A stretch of 64,000 bases of DNA from an uncultured Sutterella sp. (lineage in GTDB: Bacteria > Pseudomonadota > Gammaproteobacteria > Burkholderiales > Burkholderiaceae_F), in contig CALESB010000008.1 of the NCBI GenBank assembly GCA_937906995.1, positions 1 to 64,000 on the forward strand. Reading direction: 5' to 3'. The position numbers were made by a program, and so were the translations under genes. The notes below the pieces were generated by a model. It saw only the letters and a list, made by a program, of their open reading frames with translations, made no database searches and had not been told where the DNA came from. The stretch's first letter is position 1, and each line of letters opens with the position of its first letter. This document shows, piece after piece, positions 52,246-61,178 of this stretch.

Positions 52246-52902
52246 TTATAACGTATCAATATTCTTCAATTTCATTTTTACTAAACAGCGTTTTTCACCT
52301 AAAAAGGGAACTGCAACCTCATAAACATCTTGAACAACCACATCCTCCCCCAACTCTAAAACTTCGGTTGATACTCCCGGTCCTTTTAGAGCTAACCAAT
52401 ATCCACCATCTGCAAATAAATGCTTGGTAAGATCTGAAAATAATTTCAGAGAAGCAAATGCTCTCGATGTAATAATATCGAATTGTTTTCCTTTTAAACT
52501 TTCAACTCTTGCATGTATCGCTCGAGCATTATTAAGGCGCAGCGACACACAACACTGCGTCAAAAAGGCAGATTTTTTTCCTACAGTATCAACCATAGAA
52601 ACATCATATTCCGGACACATGATTGCTAATGGGATCGCAGGCAAGCCGCCACCAGACCCAACATCAAGTATTTTGACCCCGTTTTTAAGCTGTCGCTTAA
52701 ACAAAGGAACAACTGCCAAAGAATCTAAAATATGATGAGTTAAAACATCGTCCTTTGATCGGATCGCCGTCAAATTGTAGGTTTTGTTCCACTTAAAAAG
52801 CATTTCAGCAAAGCGATCAATCTTATCAATTTGCTCTTCTGTTGCTTCTAGGTGCAGTTCCTCTAGACCTTTTTTTAAACAAGAAATATCTAAAAACGAC
52901 AC
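52246..52902 (-). CDS. rsmG: 16S rRNA m7G527 methyltransferase RsmG
   Basis: SAM-dependent methyltransferase (GidB) modifying G527 of 16S rRNA. From a GTG at 52902 the protein has 218 aa: EMLFKWNKTYNLTAIRS and SAM motif LDVGSGGGLPAIPLAI are diagnostic. The frame is open to an ATG at 52941 inside mnmG. I prefer the GTG because it lies one base after the mnmG stop, GAGG stands seven bases upstream, and the length then equals E. coli RsmG. Operon partner of mnmG and mnmE. Confidence 0.93.
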   Translation of the reverse strand: MSFLDISCLKKGLEELHLEATEEQIDKIDRFAEMLFKWNKTYNLTAIRSKDDVLTHHILDSLAVVPLFKRQLKNGVKILDVGSGGGLPAIPLAIMCPEYDVSMVDTVGKKSAFLTQCCVSLRLNNARAIHARVESLKGKQFDIITSRAFASLKLFSDLTKHLFADGGYWLALKGPGVSTEVLELGEDVVVQDVYEVAVPFLGEKRCLVKMKLKNIDTL

Positions 52903-52903
52903 T

Positions 52904-54814
52904 TTAGGCCTCTTTTTTGTCAAACTTCTTTGCCCGAACAAAAATAAGCAGTAAAGAGATGGCAGCAGGAGTCACGCCTGAGATACGCCCCGCCTGCCCA
53001 ATTGTTTCTGGACGATGTTGTTTTAGCTTTTGACGCACCTCAAATGATAATCCCTTAACCGCGTCATAATCAAAATCGACAGGGATAGGCGTTAACTCGT
53101 GTTCCATTAACTTTGCGACTTCCTCTTTTTGGCGGTTAATATATCCTGAATACTTCGCAACAATTTCAACTTGTTCGACCTCTGATTCACTCAAATCAAC
53201 CTTTAAACTAACCAAAGATCCATCACTCTTTTTTAAGGTCGACAATGTTTCATGTGAAACATTTGGACGGGATAATAAGTTAAACAATGAGTATTCGCGT
53301 TCAACTGGAACACCAAGCACACGCGTTGCTTCATCCTTAGAAATTACAGAAGGATGGACCCAGGTTGACTTCAATCGCTCTAACTCTTTGGCGATATTTT
53401 CTTGCTTACGATTAAAGAACTCCCAACGAACATCGTCAACCAACCCGAGCTTACGCCCGATCTCTGTTAATCGTTCATCTGCATTATCTTCACGCAAACA
53501 TAAACGATACTCGGCTCTTGATGTAAACATACGATATGGTTCAGAGACACCCTTTGTGATTAAATCGTCAACCATAACACCTAAATACGCTTGATCTCGG
53601 CGAGGCGTCCAAGCATCTAATTCTTTGACATGTAATGCTGCATTGATCCCAGCGAGAAGTCCTTGAGCCGCAGCCTCTTCATAGCCAGTTGTCCCATTAA
53701 TTTGACCAGCAAAGAATAATCCTTCTAAGGACTTTGTCTCTAAAGATGTTTTCAAAAATCTCGGGTCATAATAGTCGTATTCAATTGCATAAGCAGGGCG
53801 TACAAAATGAGCATTTTCCAACCCAGGTATTGTATGCATAAATGCCAACTGCACATCAAACGGTAGGCTAGACGAGATGCCATTGGGATAATATAAATTA
53901 TTTGACAATCCCTCTGGCTCTAAGAAAACATGGTGTGATTGTTTTTCAGCAAATCGAACAATTTTATCTTCGATCGAAGGACAGTAACGAGGACCAATTC
54001 CCTCAATCACCCCTGAGAACATGGGAGATCGATCTAGATTATTTCGAATGAACTCATGTGTTTTCTCATTTGTATTGGTAATCCAACAAGGAACTTGCTT
54101 TGGATGATGGAATGCAGGCTCCAACATTGAGAAATTTGGCGTTGGCTCTAAGTCACCCCACTGCTCTTCACACTTAGAAAAGTCAATCGATCGTCCATCA
54201 ATTCGGGCTGGCGTACCAGTTTTCAGTCTGCCTTTTGGCAAACCTAACTCAATTAATCGCTCAGCCAAACGAATACTTGCGGGATCTCCAACACGACCTG
54301 CAGGATAATGCTCCAATCCAACATGAACCAACCCATGCAAAAAAGTACCTGCAGTCAAAACCACAGTCTTAGAGTGAAAGCGGATTCCAGTTTCAGTTAC
54401 GACACCTTCGACCTTATCGCCATTGACAATAAGATCATCAACACCTTGCTGAAAAACCCACAAATTCTCTTGATTTTCAATTTTTTTACGCATAGCCACT
54501 CGGTACAAATCACGATCAATTTGTGCTCGAGTTGCTCTAACAGCTGGACCTTTTGATCCGTTCAAAATTCGAAATTGGATCCCCGCCTCGTCGGTGACCT
54601 GGGCCATAGCCCCACCCATAGCATCAAGCTCTTTGACTAAGTGACTTTTACCAATACCACCGATTGAGGGGTTGCATGAAAGTTGACCGATTGTCTCAAC
54701 ATTATGGGTAATCAACAATGTTTTACACCCCATTCGAGCTGACGCCAAACAAGCTTCAGCTCCAGCATGTCCACAACCAACAACAATCACATCATATTGA
54801 ACAGGATAGTCCAT
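52904..54814 (-). CDS. mnmG: tRNA U34 carboxymethylaminomethyl enzyme MnmG (GidA)
   Basis: FAD-dependent partner of MnmE in making cmnm5-uridine at the tRNA wobble position. 636 aa: N-terminal dinucleotide-binding GCGHAGAEA at 13-21, the GidA signatures GPRYCPSIEDKIVRF and PNGISSSLP, and a C-terminal helical domain ending ISGVTPAAISLLLI. One parS-like site (53246-53261) is embedded in its coding sequence, and another lies just ahead of its start. Complete. Confidence 0.97.
   Translation of the reverse strand: MDYPVQYDVIVVGCGHAGAEACLASARMGCKTLLITHNVETIGQLSCNPSIGGIGKSHLVKELDAMGGAMAQVTDEAGIQFRILNGSKGPAVRATRAQIDRDLYRVAMRKKIENQENLWVFQQGVDDLIVNGDKVEGVVTETGIRFHSKTVVLTAGTFLHGLVHVGLEHYPAGRVGDPASIRLAERLIELGLPKGRLKTGTPARIDGRSIDFSKCEEQWGDLEPTPNFSMLEPAFHHPKQVPCWITNTNEKTHEFIRNNLDRSPMFSGVIEGIGPRYCPSIEDKIVRFAEKQSHHVFLEPEGLSNNLYYPNGISSSLPFDVQLAFMHTIPGLENAHFVRPAYAIEYDYYDPRFLKTSLETKSLEGLFFAGQINGTTGYEEAAAQGLLAGINAALHVKELDAWTPRRDQAYLGVMVDDLITKGVSEPYRMFTSRAEYRLCLREDNADERLTEIGRKLGLVDDVRWEFFNRKQENIAKELERLKSTWVHPSVISKDEATRVLGVPVEREYSLFNLLSRPNVSHETLSTLKKSDGSLVSLKVDLSESEVEQVEIVAKYSGYINRQKEEVAKLMEHELTPIPVDFDYDAVKGLSFEVRQKLKQHRPETIGQAGRISGVTPAAISLLLIFVRAKKFDKKEA
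53246..53261. promoter_or_regulatory. parS-like site within mnmG
   Basis: TGTTTCATGTGAAACA, one mismatch from the parS consensus, here inside codons of mnmG. It keeps both half-sites intact. Confidence 0.8.
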
Positions 54815-54822
54815 TTTTTCCT

Positions 54823-54838
54823 CGTTTCACGTGAAACT
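54823..54838. promoter_or_regulatory. parS-like site upstream of mnmG
   Basis: CGTTTCACGTGAAACT holds the perfect 14-bp parS core GTTTCACGTGAAAC; only the outermost pair departs from consensus. It lies nine bases before the mnmG start codon, between mnmE and mnmG. Confidence 0.85.
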
Positions 54839-54862
54839 TTAAAATTTATCATTATAAATCAA

Positions 54863-56239
54863 TTACTTACCTATGCAGAAACGACTGAAAATCATTCCTA
54901 GAATATCATCGGGAGTTGTTTCACCAACAATCTCCCCTAGCGCGTCATTGGTGAGTCTCAATTCCTCTGCCAACAAGTCCAACGCAGGATTGGGTAAGTC
55001 GATAAATTGTCTAGCTAATACTAGATGTTCATTGGCGCACTCTATTGCTTGCAAATGCCGTTCGCGCGCTAAAAATAAAGACTCAGTATTACTTTCCCAA
55101 CCGACAATAGATAACAACTTTTGTTTTAGTTGTTCAATCCCCTTGCCTGTCTTTGCTGAAATATATAAACAATTTTCTTTTTCTTCATAAGAGGATGCCA
55201 TATCAGCCTTATTAAAGACCTCTATAACTGGCACCCCCCTTTTCACCCGTTGCATAACTCTTGATAAGGTAGCTTGCCCTTCTTCATCACTTGTTTGACT
55301 GCTCAAATCAACCAAATGCAAAATAACATCCGCCTTTTCTACGGCCTGCAACGTCCTCTCAATGCCAATTGCCTCAACTTTATCTTGAGTTTCTCTCACA
55401 CCAGCCGTATCAACTAAACGCAGAGGAACTCCTCCGATCTGTATGTCATTTTCAATTTTGTCCCTCGTTGTCCCGGCAACATCCGTCACAATTGCAACAT
55501 CTGAACCACTTAAAGTGTTCATCAGACTAGACTTGCCTACATTAGGACTGCCAACCAAAACAACGGTTACACCCTCTCGTAAAATAGAGCCTTGTTTGGA
55601 CATTTGACGGAACTTTGTAAATGATTCCTGGATTCTGTCCATTCTCTTTCTAGCTTGCGTACTTTGAATAAAGTCAATTTCCTCCTCAGGAAAATCAAGA
55701 ATAGCTTCAATCAAAGCACGTAACTCAATTACTTGCTCGCTTATTTCACGAACTTTTTCCGAAAAAACACCATTTAGTGATCGCGAAGCTGCTCTAGCAG
55801 CCCCCTCAGTTGTTGCATCAATTAAGTCTGCAACGGCTTCTGCTTGAGATAAGTCCATTCGTCCATTTAAAAAGGCCCTCTTTGTAAATTCACCTGGCTC
55901 AGCCAATCGTAAACCTAACTTGGTACCAACCTTTAAAACTTGACGTAGCATCATCTGTAAGATGACTGGTCCCCCATGAGACTGAAGCTCTACAACAGAT
56001 TCTCCGGTATAAGACTTTGGGGCAGGAAAATACAGAACTAATCCATCGTCAATGACTTGACCATCTTCATCCTTAAATTGTCGGTAATGAGCGTAACGAG
56101 GTTTAAAAGAATCTAGCGGAAAAAACTCATTTAAAAAATGAGTGATAAAACTTTCCTCACCTGAGAGCCGAATAATACCGACTCCCCCTCTACCAGCAGC
56201 CGTTGCAATTGCAACAATCGGATCTTTATCTGTATTCAC
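54863..56239 (-). CDS. mnmE: tRNA modification GTPase MnmE (TrmE)
   Basis: GTPase partner of MnmG. 458 aa from the chosen GTG: N-terminal tetrahydrofolate-binding domain with PGEFTKRAFLNGRMDLSQAEAV, then a Ras-like G domain with G1 GSPNVGKS, G3 DTAG (LVDTAGVRE) and NKAD, and C-terminal FCIGK with the catalytic-loop Cys. The frame also has a GTG at 56251; I chose the one at 56239 because its product begins NTDKDPIVA in register with E. coli MnmE and a TAGG sits just upstream. 48 bases to mnmG. Confidence 0.95.
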   Translation of the reverse strand: MNTDKDPIVAIATAAGRGGVGIIRLSGEESFITHFLNEFFPLDSFKPRYAHYRQFKDEDGQVIDDGLVLYFPAPKSYTGESVVELQSHGGPVILQMMLRQVLKVGTKLGLRLAEPGEFTKRAFLNGRMDLSQAEAVADLIDATTEGAARAASRSLNGVFSEKVREISEQVIELRALIEAILDFPEEEIDFIQSTQARKRMDRIQESFTKFRQMSKQGSILREGVTVVLVGSPNVGKSSLMNTLSGSDVAIVTDVAGTTRDKIENDIQIGGVPLRLVDTAGVRETQDKVEAIGIERTLQAVEKADVILHLVDLSSQTSDEEGQATLSRVMQRVKRGVPVIEVFNKADMASSYEEKENCLYISAKTGKGIEQLKQKLLSIVGWESNTESLFLARERHLQAIECANEHLVLARQFIDLPNPALDLLAEELRLTNDALGEIVGETTPDDILGMIFSRFCIGK

Positions 56240-56385
56240 GATGCCTACCACTAAAAAAGTTAATGTTTAATTATCTCACTATTATCAACTTGTTTTTATG
56301 AGAGATCTTTATTAAAGGAAATTTTTCAAAAAAATTAACTATTATTCAGGATAAATATCTTCGAACTTCATTTCTTGAGAACTGC

Positions 56386-56673
56386 ATGAGTCTTCCCAAT
56401 CAAAAACCAAGCTTTCTAGGCAATGCCTTAATAGGTGCCTGTTGTGCCATTTTCTCTAGTGTTCCCCTTTCTGCATATATTGCATCATTTATTGGTGATA
56501 CATATCACACACGAGTGATCGTCTATGGATTAATTCTTCTTTGGGTAATTGCTGGAGCTATGACTATTTTCTTTAAAACTTATAAAAGTGAAAAAAGCTC
56601 AATTTCATTCAAATTTATCCTTTTATGGTTTTTCTCTGTTTGGTTGTGGCCTTTACTCATTTTGAAAAAATAA
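56386..56673 (+). CDS. Small hypothetical membrane protein (95 aa)
   Basis: Plus-strand ORF between minus-strand mnmE and yidC. Three hydrophobic stretches (about 12-33, 43-63, 73-92) suggest a three-helix membrane protein; the charged loop KTYKSEKSS is between helices 2 and 3. No recognised family. A Trp-rich C-terminus (WFFSVWLWPLLILKK). It opposes the direction of all its neighbours. Coding is plausible from the hydrophobic periodicity, but I cannot support a function. Confidence 0.5.
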   Translation: MSLPNQKPSFLGNALIGACCAIFSSVPLSAYIASFIGDTYHTRVIVYGLILLWVIAGAMTIFFKTYKSEKSSISFKFILLWFFSVWLWPLLILKK

Positions 56674-56757
56674 AAAGGGGTGTTGAACAGATCGGCTATT
56701 CCCGACTCAATCAACACCCACTTCAAAAGTAGTGACGCTTTTTAAGCGTCCCTACTT
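56663..56757 (-). terminator. Double hairpin downstream of yidC
   Basis: Two consecutive stems after the yidC stop. The near one (56727-56757) pairs AAGTAG-T-GACGCTT with AAGCGTC-C-CTACTT, with a weak T-run. The far one (56678-56719) pairs GGGTGTTGA with TCAACACCC and is followed on the minus strand by TTTTTATTTTTTC. Together they end yidC; the far stem also overlaps the end of the small plus-strand ORF. Confidence 0.75.
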
Positions 56758-56763
56758 CTTCAA

Positions 56764-58479
56764 TTAAGAAATTGCGCGCTTTTGCTTTTCTTTCTCAATT
56801 TGCTTATTGACATACCATTGTTGCCAAATTGACAAAATATTATTGGTCAACCAGTACAAGACCAAACCAGATGCAAAGAAGAAGAACATCACACCGAACA
56901 CTAGCGGCATAACCATCATCACCTTAGCTTGCACTGGATCTGCTGGTTGCGGGCTGAGCTTCATTTGGACAATCATCGTCACAACCATCAACAATGGAAG
57001 AATCAAATATGAATCCGGGCTTGCCAAATCCGTTACCCAAAGCAACCATTCAGAGCCTCGCAACTCAACAGTAGCTAATAGCACCCAATACAAAGCTAAG
57101 AAAACAGGAATTTGCAACATAATGGGGAAGCAACCACCTGCTGGATTGATCTTTTCACGGCGATAGAATTCCACCATAGCTTGATTCAAAGCTTGCTTGT
57201 CATTACCGTATTTTTCTTGAAGTGCCTTCATACGAGGAGCTACTTCACGCATACGGGCCATAGATTTGTAGCCAGCAGCTGAAATCGGATACAACACAGC
57301 CTTTACCAAGCAGGTTAGCAAAACAATTGCCCAACCCCAGTTACCCACTAAACTGTGCAAGAAAGCAAGAAGTGAATAAATCGGCTTAGCCAAGAATGTC
57401 AACCAACCATAATCCACCACCAAATCTAAATTAGGTGCGATCATGTCAAGGCGACGTTGATCTTGTGGGCCAACATACAGTTGACTTTCAATAGACTTGC
57501 TAGCACCAGGAGCGACTTCACCCATTGCAACGATAGAACCAATGGAGAACAAATGCTTATCCAACTGTCGCGTATACAAGTCTCGTTTTTGACCTTCTGC
57601 CGTAGGAACCCAAGCCGTTAAGAAGTAATGTTGGACCATGGCAATCCAACCCTCTGTTGAAACTTCCGGCAATTCCTTATCACCGTCTGCAATAGAGGCA
57701 AAAGAGATCTTTTGATAATGCTCTTCATCCGTATAAGCGACCGGTCCTGTGAAAGTGTTATAGAAAGCACTATCAGACTTTGCAGGATTGTCATCTCGGA
57801 CTAATTGCATATAGACAGAAGGATTGATAGAAACGTTACCTTTATTCAATACCTCATGTTTTACATGGATACCATAATGACCGCGTTGTAACGTGTAAGT
57901 TTTCACCAACTCAACACCACCGGCTTGAGCAACAAACTTGACTGATAACGTATCTTGACCGTCTTTCATGGTCAAATCTTTGCTTGCCAATGTAAATTGC
58001 GTACGGTGTGTCGGGAAGCCGCCACCTAATAAACCTGTTTCAGCCTTATAAACATGCTTATCAGTTGTATCGAATAAGACAACATTGCCAGGCTTATAGC
58101 CTTCTGGTTCACTACCATAGATCAAACTAGGAACACCACGCTTTTTCCAATCAGGCGTTTCACGTTCTTTCAATAGTTCAGCACGTGCAACAGAAGCTCC
58201 GTTTGCATCAAATGTCAACTTAAATAAATCAGTAGTAACTACAACTGGCTCTGCAATCGTAGTATTAACCTTTGATGCAACAGCGTTGTTCGCTTCGACA
58301 GCAGCGACATCTTTAGATTGTTGCGAGTTTTTCGAATCGGCAGCAATTTGCTCTTGCTGTTGTTCAGGCTGAGCAAAAAATGAAGGATTTCCGTTGCGGA
58401 CTTGCCATGCATCAAAGAGCATGAATAAGCCGAGCAAGAAAATAACCCATAAAAAAGCACGTTGTAATTCACGTCCCAT
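56764..58479 (-). CDS. yidC: Membrane protein insertase YidC
   Basis: Inserts and folds inner-membrane proteins, alone or with SecYEG. 571 aa: N-terminal helix (about 5-25), large periplasmic P1 domain (about 26-350) and the conserved 60KD-IMP region with WGWAIVLLT, MKALQEKYGNDKQALNQAMVEFYRREKINPAGGC and the final helices ending SIWQQWYVNKQ. Length and architecture are those of Proteobacteria. Operon with yidD, rnpA and rpmH. Confidence 0.97.
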   Translation of the reverse strand: MGRELQRAFLWVIFLLGLFMLFDAWQVRNGNPSFFAQPEQQQEQIAADSKNSQQSKDVAAVEANNAVASKVNTTIAEPVVVTTDLFKLTFDANGASVARAELLKERETPDWKKRGVPSLIYGSEPEGYKPGNVVLFDTTDKHVYKAETGLLGGGFPTHRTQFTLASKDLTMKDGQDTLSVKFVAQAGGVELVKTYTLQRGHYGIHVKHEVLNKGNVSINPSVYMQLVRDDNPAKSDSAFYNTFTGPVAYTDEEHYQKISFASIADGDKELPEVSTEGWIAMVQHYFLTAWVPTAEGQKRDLYTRQLDKHLFSIGSIVAMGEVAPGASKSIESQLYVGPQDQRRLDMIAPNLDLVVDYGWLTFLAKPIYSLLAFLHSLVGNWGWAIVLLTCLVKAVLYPISAAGYKSMARMREVAPRMKALQEKYGNDKQALNQAMVEFYRREKINPAGGCFPIMLQIPVFLALYWVLLATVELRGSEWLLWVTDLASPDSYLILPLLMVVTMIVQMKLSPQPADPVQAKVMMVMPLVFGVMFFFFASGLVLYWLTNNILSIWQQWYVNKQIEKEKQKRAIS

Positions 58480-58517
58480 CTGGGGCTCTCTTTTCTATCG
58501 TTGAAATTAAGGAAAAT

Positions 58518-58781
58518 TCAGATTTTCTTCGATGTGTTTTTCCAGGGAAACCAGGAAAATACGTCTGGGACTGGATCAACCCCAGAACCGCCCCAAGGAT
58601 TACATCGCACAATACGAGCAATCATGAGCCACGATCCACGAACAAATCCGAAGCGCTCAATTGCCTCTATAGAGTAAGAAGAGCAAGTTGGAAAAAACCG
58701 GCACTCCCTACCAATATAAGGAGACAAGATCCATTGATAAACTCGAATAAGCCCAATCAAAGCTTTTGAGAAAATATTCAT
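58518..58781 (-). CDS. yidD: Membrane protein insertion efficiency factor YidD
   Basis: An 87-aa protein with YidD signatures IRVYQWILSPYIGRECRFFPTCSSYSIEAI and NPWGGSGVDPVP. A short amphipathic N-terminal helix; peripheral inner-membrane protein that helps YidC-dependent insertion. It lies between rnpA (9 bases) and yidC (38 bases), the universal order. Confidence 0.95.
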   Translation of the reverse strand: MNIFSKALIGLIRVYQWILSPYIGRECRFFPTCSSYSIEAIERFGFVRGSWLMIARIVRCNPWGGSGVDPVPDVFSWFPWKNTSKKI

Positions 58782-58790
58782 AATAAACCT

Positions 58791-59228
58791 CTACTTAGAG
58801 AGTTTCGTTATAAAAATTTTCATCAGTTTTTCAATGTCATTTCTGAGCAAAATTTTACGCGCCTGCTTAGTTAATCCATTAGATCCGCAAACAGGCAAAC
58901 GGCACTTCAGACGAAAGTTAATGTCTAAACCATAACTTTTATCTTGAAGCGCCTCTAACATTAGCAACCGCTTTTGTCTTGAAGACTCTCTTAAAAGGCG
59001 TTTCACTAATGCTCGCTCAACCGAAAGGTGAGCATTATGCTTACCGACGGTAAAACCTAGACGTACGTTATGGACTTGAGGAGTTTTTTTCGCAGTAACA
59101 GAGAAGAAGTCAGAGTAAGCTCTGATAGACTGATCCCGCGAACAAGACAAAACCGCCCCGAAATCCGCCGATTTAATCATGCGGATGCTTCGAGGCAGTC
59201 CATTGGGTTTCAAGACCGTTGTAGTCAC
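58791..59228 (-). CDS. rnpA: Ribonuclease P protein component
   Basis: Protein subunit of RNase P that matures tRNA 5' ends. 145 aa from a GTG start; contains the RNR region as VKRLLRESSRQKRL (about 70-83) and FSVTAKK / RLGFTVGKHN strands. It is slightly longer than E. coli RnpA (119 aa), with extra N- and C-terminal residues. It starts 30 bases after rpmH. Confidence 0.92.
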   Translation of the reverse strand: MTTTVLKPNGLPRSIRMIKSADFGAVLSCSRDQSIRAYSDFFSVTAKKTPQVHNVRLGFTVGKHNAHLSVERALVKRLLRESSRQKRLLMLEALQDKSYGLDINFRLKCRLPVCGSNGLTKQARKILLRNDIEKLMKIFITKLSK

Positions 59229-59258
59229 GGCTCTGATCCGCCGTGATTCCCTCTATGA

Positions 59259-59399
59259 TTAGAGGGCAAGCACGTGACGACCCTTGGCGCGACGAGCGGC
59301 AAGGACGCGACGACCGCCCTTGGTGCGGCTGCGAACCAAGAAGCCATGCGTACGAGCACGCTTGACCTTAGACGGTTGGTAGGTACGTTTGGTAGCCAT
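59259..59399 (-). CDS. rpmH: Ribosomal protein bL34
   Basis: A 46-aa basic ribosomal protein, too short for a normal ORF cut-off. It reads MATKRTYQPSKVKRARTHGF and then a KGGRRVLAARRAKGRHVLAL end; standard bL34 with two extra C-terminal residues. First gene of the rpmH-rnpA-yidD-yidC unit, with a good promoter upstream. Confidence 0.97.
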   Translation of the reverse strand: MATKRTYQPSKVKRARTHGFLVRSRTKGGRRVLAARRAKGRHVLAL

Positions 59400-59422
59400 G
59401 ACTAATCCTTAAATTAAAATAT

Positions 59423-59460
59423 AAATATTTGATAATCAAATATTTTTGAAAATTGTTCAA
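59423..59460 (-). promoter_or_regulatory. rpmH promoter overlapping a 23-bp palindrome
   Basis: On the minus strand TTGAAC (59455-59460), 17 bases, then GATTAT (59432-59437). The -10 lies in a perfect inverted repeat AAATATTTGAT-A-ATCAAATATTT (59423-59445), which can act as an operator or leader hairpin. Confidence 0.45.
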
Positions 59461-59788
59461 TTGTCCAAGTGGACACTATAACACGGTCGACTCGAAGATT
59501 TTGAGAATAGAAAGCCTCACGTCTTTCCGTGAAAAACACGGTATTACACATCAAAACCCTATGTTTTGTCAAGTTTTTTTACTTTCTTTGTGAATATTTA
59601 GTGTTTTCACTGACTTCAACAAATAACACAACCAATAGTAAAAAATATTTTTTGTGCAATATGTTGTGGTTTTCGATATTGATTTGTTAGGATTTTGATC
59701 TTATTTCTACATTTCTACAGCTTTTCTGGATCATTGAGAAAACAATGTAGCGCTTTTAACGCTAAAATATCCACAATTACCAAGACAG

Positions 59789-59815
59789 CTCCCGGTCTTT
59801 GACGGGAGTTTTTTT
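59789..59815 (+). terminator. Intrinsic terminator-like hairpin immediately before dnaA
   Basis: Stem CTCCCG/CGGGAG, 8-base loop, seven T; it ends 25 bases before the dnaA ATG and points toward dnaA. No gene ends upstream on this strand, so it is a candidate attenuator of dnaA or the end of an upstream small RNA. Confidence 0.7.
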
Positions 59816-59840
59816 ATCAAATTCTTTCCTCTCCTGTGCC

Positions 59841-61178
59841 ATGAACTTCTGGGAACAATGCATTGAAAAGTTAGAGACCATTGTTAATCCAAAGGATTTT
59901 GAACGATGGATATCTCCGCTCGTCTTCCTTAATTGGGATGAGGAGTCCTGTACATTAACTTTAGGGCATAAGACTTTACAAGCTATTGAAACAATTGAAC
60001 GTAACTTCGGTGTCATCATTAAAACTGTTGCATCGGGCATTATGAATAAGACTGTTACAGTTCAATATCAAACACAAGATGAGGTACCGGTTTGCCCAGA
60101 TCCCAAACTAGATCTTGTTCCCCCTGGTGAGGACACTGAAGTAGGCAAAAATGCATTTGGTTTACGCAAGCAACAAACTTTTGAAAGCTTTGTTTCTGGG
60201 ACGTCTAACCAATTAGCGTTCGTTGCAGCCCAAAATGTTGGAGAAAATCCAGGAAAAAATTACAACCCATTGTTTATCTATGGGGGAGTTGGACTTGGGA
60301 AAACTCACTTGATGCATGCTGTTGGTAATCGCATGGTTGATAGAGATCCTAATGCGCGAGTGCTTTGTACTAGTGCCCAAACATTTATGAATGACTTTAC
60401 AGAGGCCGTTCGTACCAATAATTACGCAGGATTTGATAATAAGTACCAAAATGTTGATGCTCTTTTCATTGACGACATTCAATACTTGTGCGGTGACAAA
60501 CGCCAAACGCAAAATAAGCTGTTTGACATCTTTGAAAAGCTCGTTCCCAATGGAAAGCAAATTATCTTTACAAGCGATACGTATGCTCGCAGCTTGAAAG
60601 ACATGGATGAGCGACTTATCTCTCGCTTTACCTCTGGATTATCTGTCGAAGTTGAACCGCCAGAATTAGAAACTCGTGTTGCGATTTTACAAAAAAAGTC
60701 AATCGCTCAACAGTTTGATTTGCCAGAGGATGTCGCTTATTTCATTGCAAAAAATCTCAAAAGCAATGTCCGAGAACTCGAAGGAGCTCTTAACAGTGTC
60801 ATTGCGTTTACTCGCTTCAGCAACAAGCCACATTTAACCGTTGAAATGGCTAGAGAAGCTTTACAAGGTATTCTTGTAGCCTCAACAGCTCAGTTAACAA
60901 TTGAACGAATTCAAGGTGTTGCTGCTGAATATTTCAAAGTATCTCTTGCAGATATTTATTCGAAGTCTCGTTTAAAGTCGATTGCTTTGCCGCGTCAAAT
61001 TGCTATGTATCTTTGCAAGGAGCTCACCAACAGCAGCTTGCAGGAGATTGGGGATCGCTTTGGTAAGCGTGACCACACAACAGTTATTCACGCTGTGAAG
61101 AAGATTACAGACTTACGCAATAAAGATAAGGACCTGAATTACAAAATTCACGTTCTAGAACAAATGCTTAAAAACTAA
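59841..61178 (+). CDS. dnaA: Chromosomal replication initiator DnaA
   Basis: AAA+ protein that opens the replication origin. 445 aa: N-terminal domain I (MNFWEQCIEKLETIVNPKDFERWISPL), short linker, AAA+ core with Walker A GGVGLGKT (Lys near 154) and FIDDIQYLCGDKRQTQ, and C-terminal HTH with the DnaA signature ending KRDHTTVIHAVKKI. The upstream frame runs 42 bases longer with no ribosome site; the ATG at 59841 starts the conserved N-terminus. No Shine-Dalgarno is visible, and an intrinsic-terminator shape precedes it. Confidence 0.97.
   Translation: MNFWEQCIEKLETIVNPKDFERWISPLVFLNWDEESCTLTLGHKTLQAIETIERNFGVIIKTVASGIMNKTVTVQYQTQDEVPVCPDPKLDLVPPGEDTEVGKNAFGLRKQQTFESFVSGTSNQLAFVAAQNVGENPGKNYNPLFIYGGVGLGKTHLMHAVGNRMVDRDPNARVLCTSAQTFMNDFTEAVRTNNYAGFDNKYQNVDALFIDDIQYLCGDKRQTQNKLFDIFEKLVPNGKQIIFTSDTYARSLKDMDERLISRFTSGLSVEVEPPELETRVAILQKKSIAQQFDLPEDVAYFIAKNLKSNVRELEGALNSVIAFTRFSNKPHLTVEMAREALQGILVASTAQLTIERIQGVAAEYFKVSLADIYSKSRLKSIALPRQIAMYLCKELTNSSLQEIGDRFGKRDHTTVIHAVKKITDLRNKDKDLNYKIHVLEQMLKN

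Larger units (their letters stand above)
59400..59840. other. rpmH-dnaA intergenic region, presumptive origin neighbourhood
   Basis: AT-rich 441-bp gap where the gene strands diverge (rpmH-rnpA left, dnaA-dnaN-gyrB right), the usual oriC place in many bacteria. DnaA-like boxes are few: TGTGAATAT at 59589-59597 and ATATCCACA at 59767-59775, each with one mismatch. There is an A/T-rich block at 59411-59460. The DnaA evidence alone is weak; the strand switch is the better argument. Confidence 0.55.

Noticed and set aside
52903..52941. ATG start of rsmG at 52941
   Set aside because: It overlaps mnmG by 38 bases and adds a Lys/Arg-rich tail without similarity; the GTG at 52902 has a good ribosome site and correct length.
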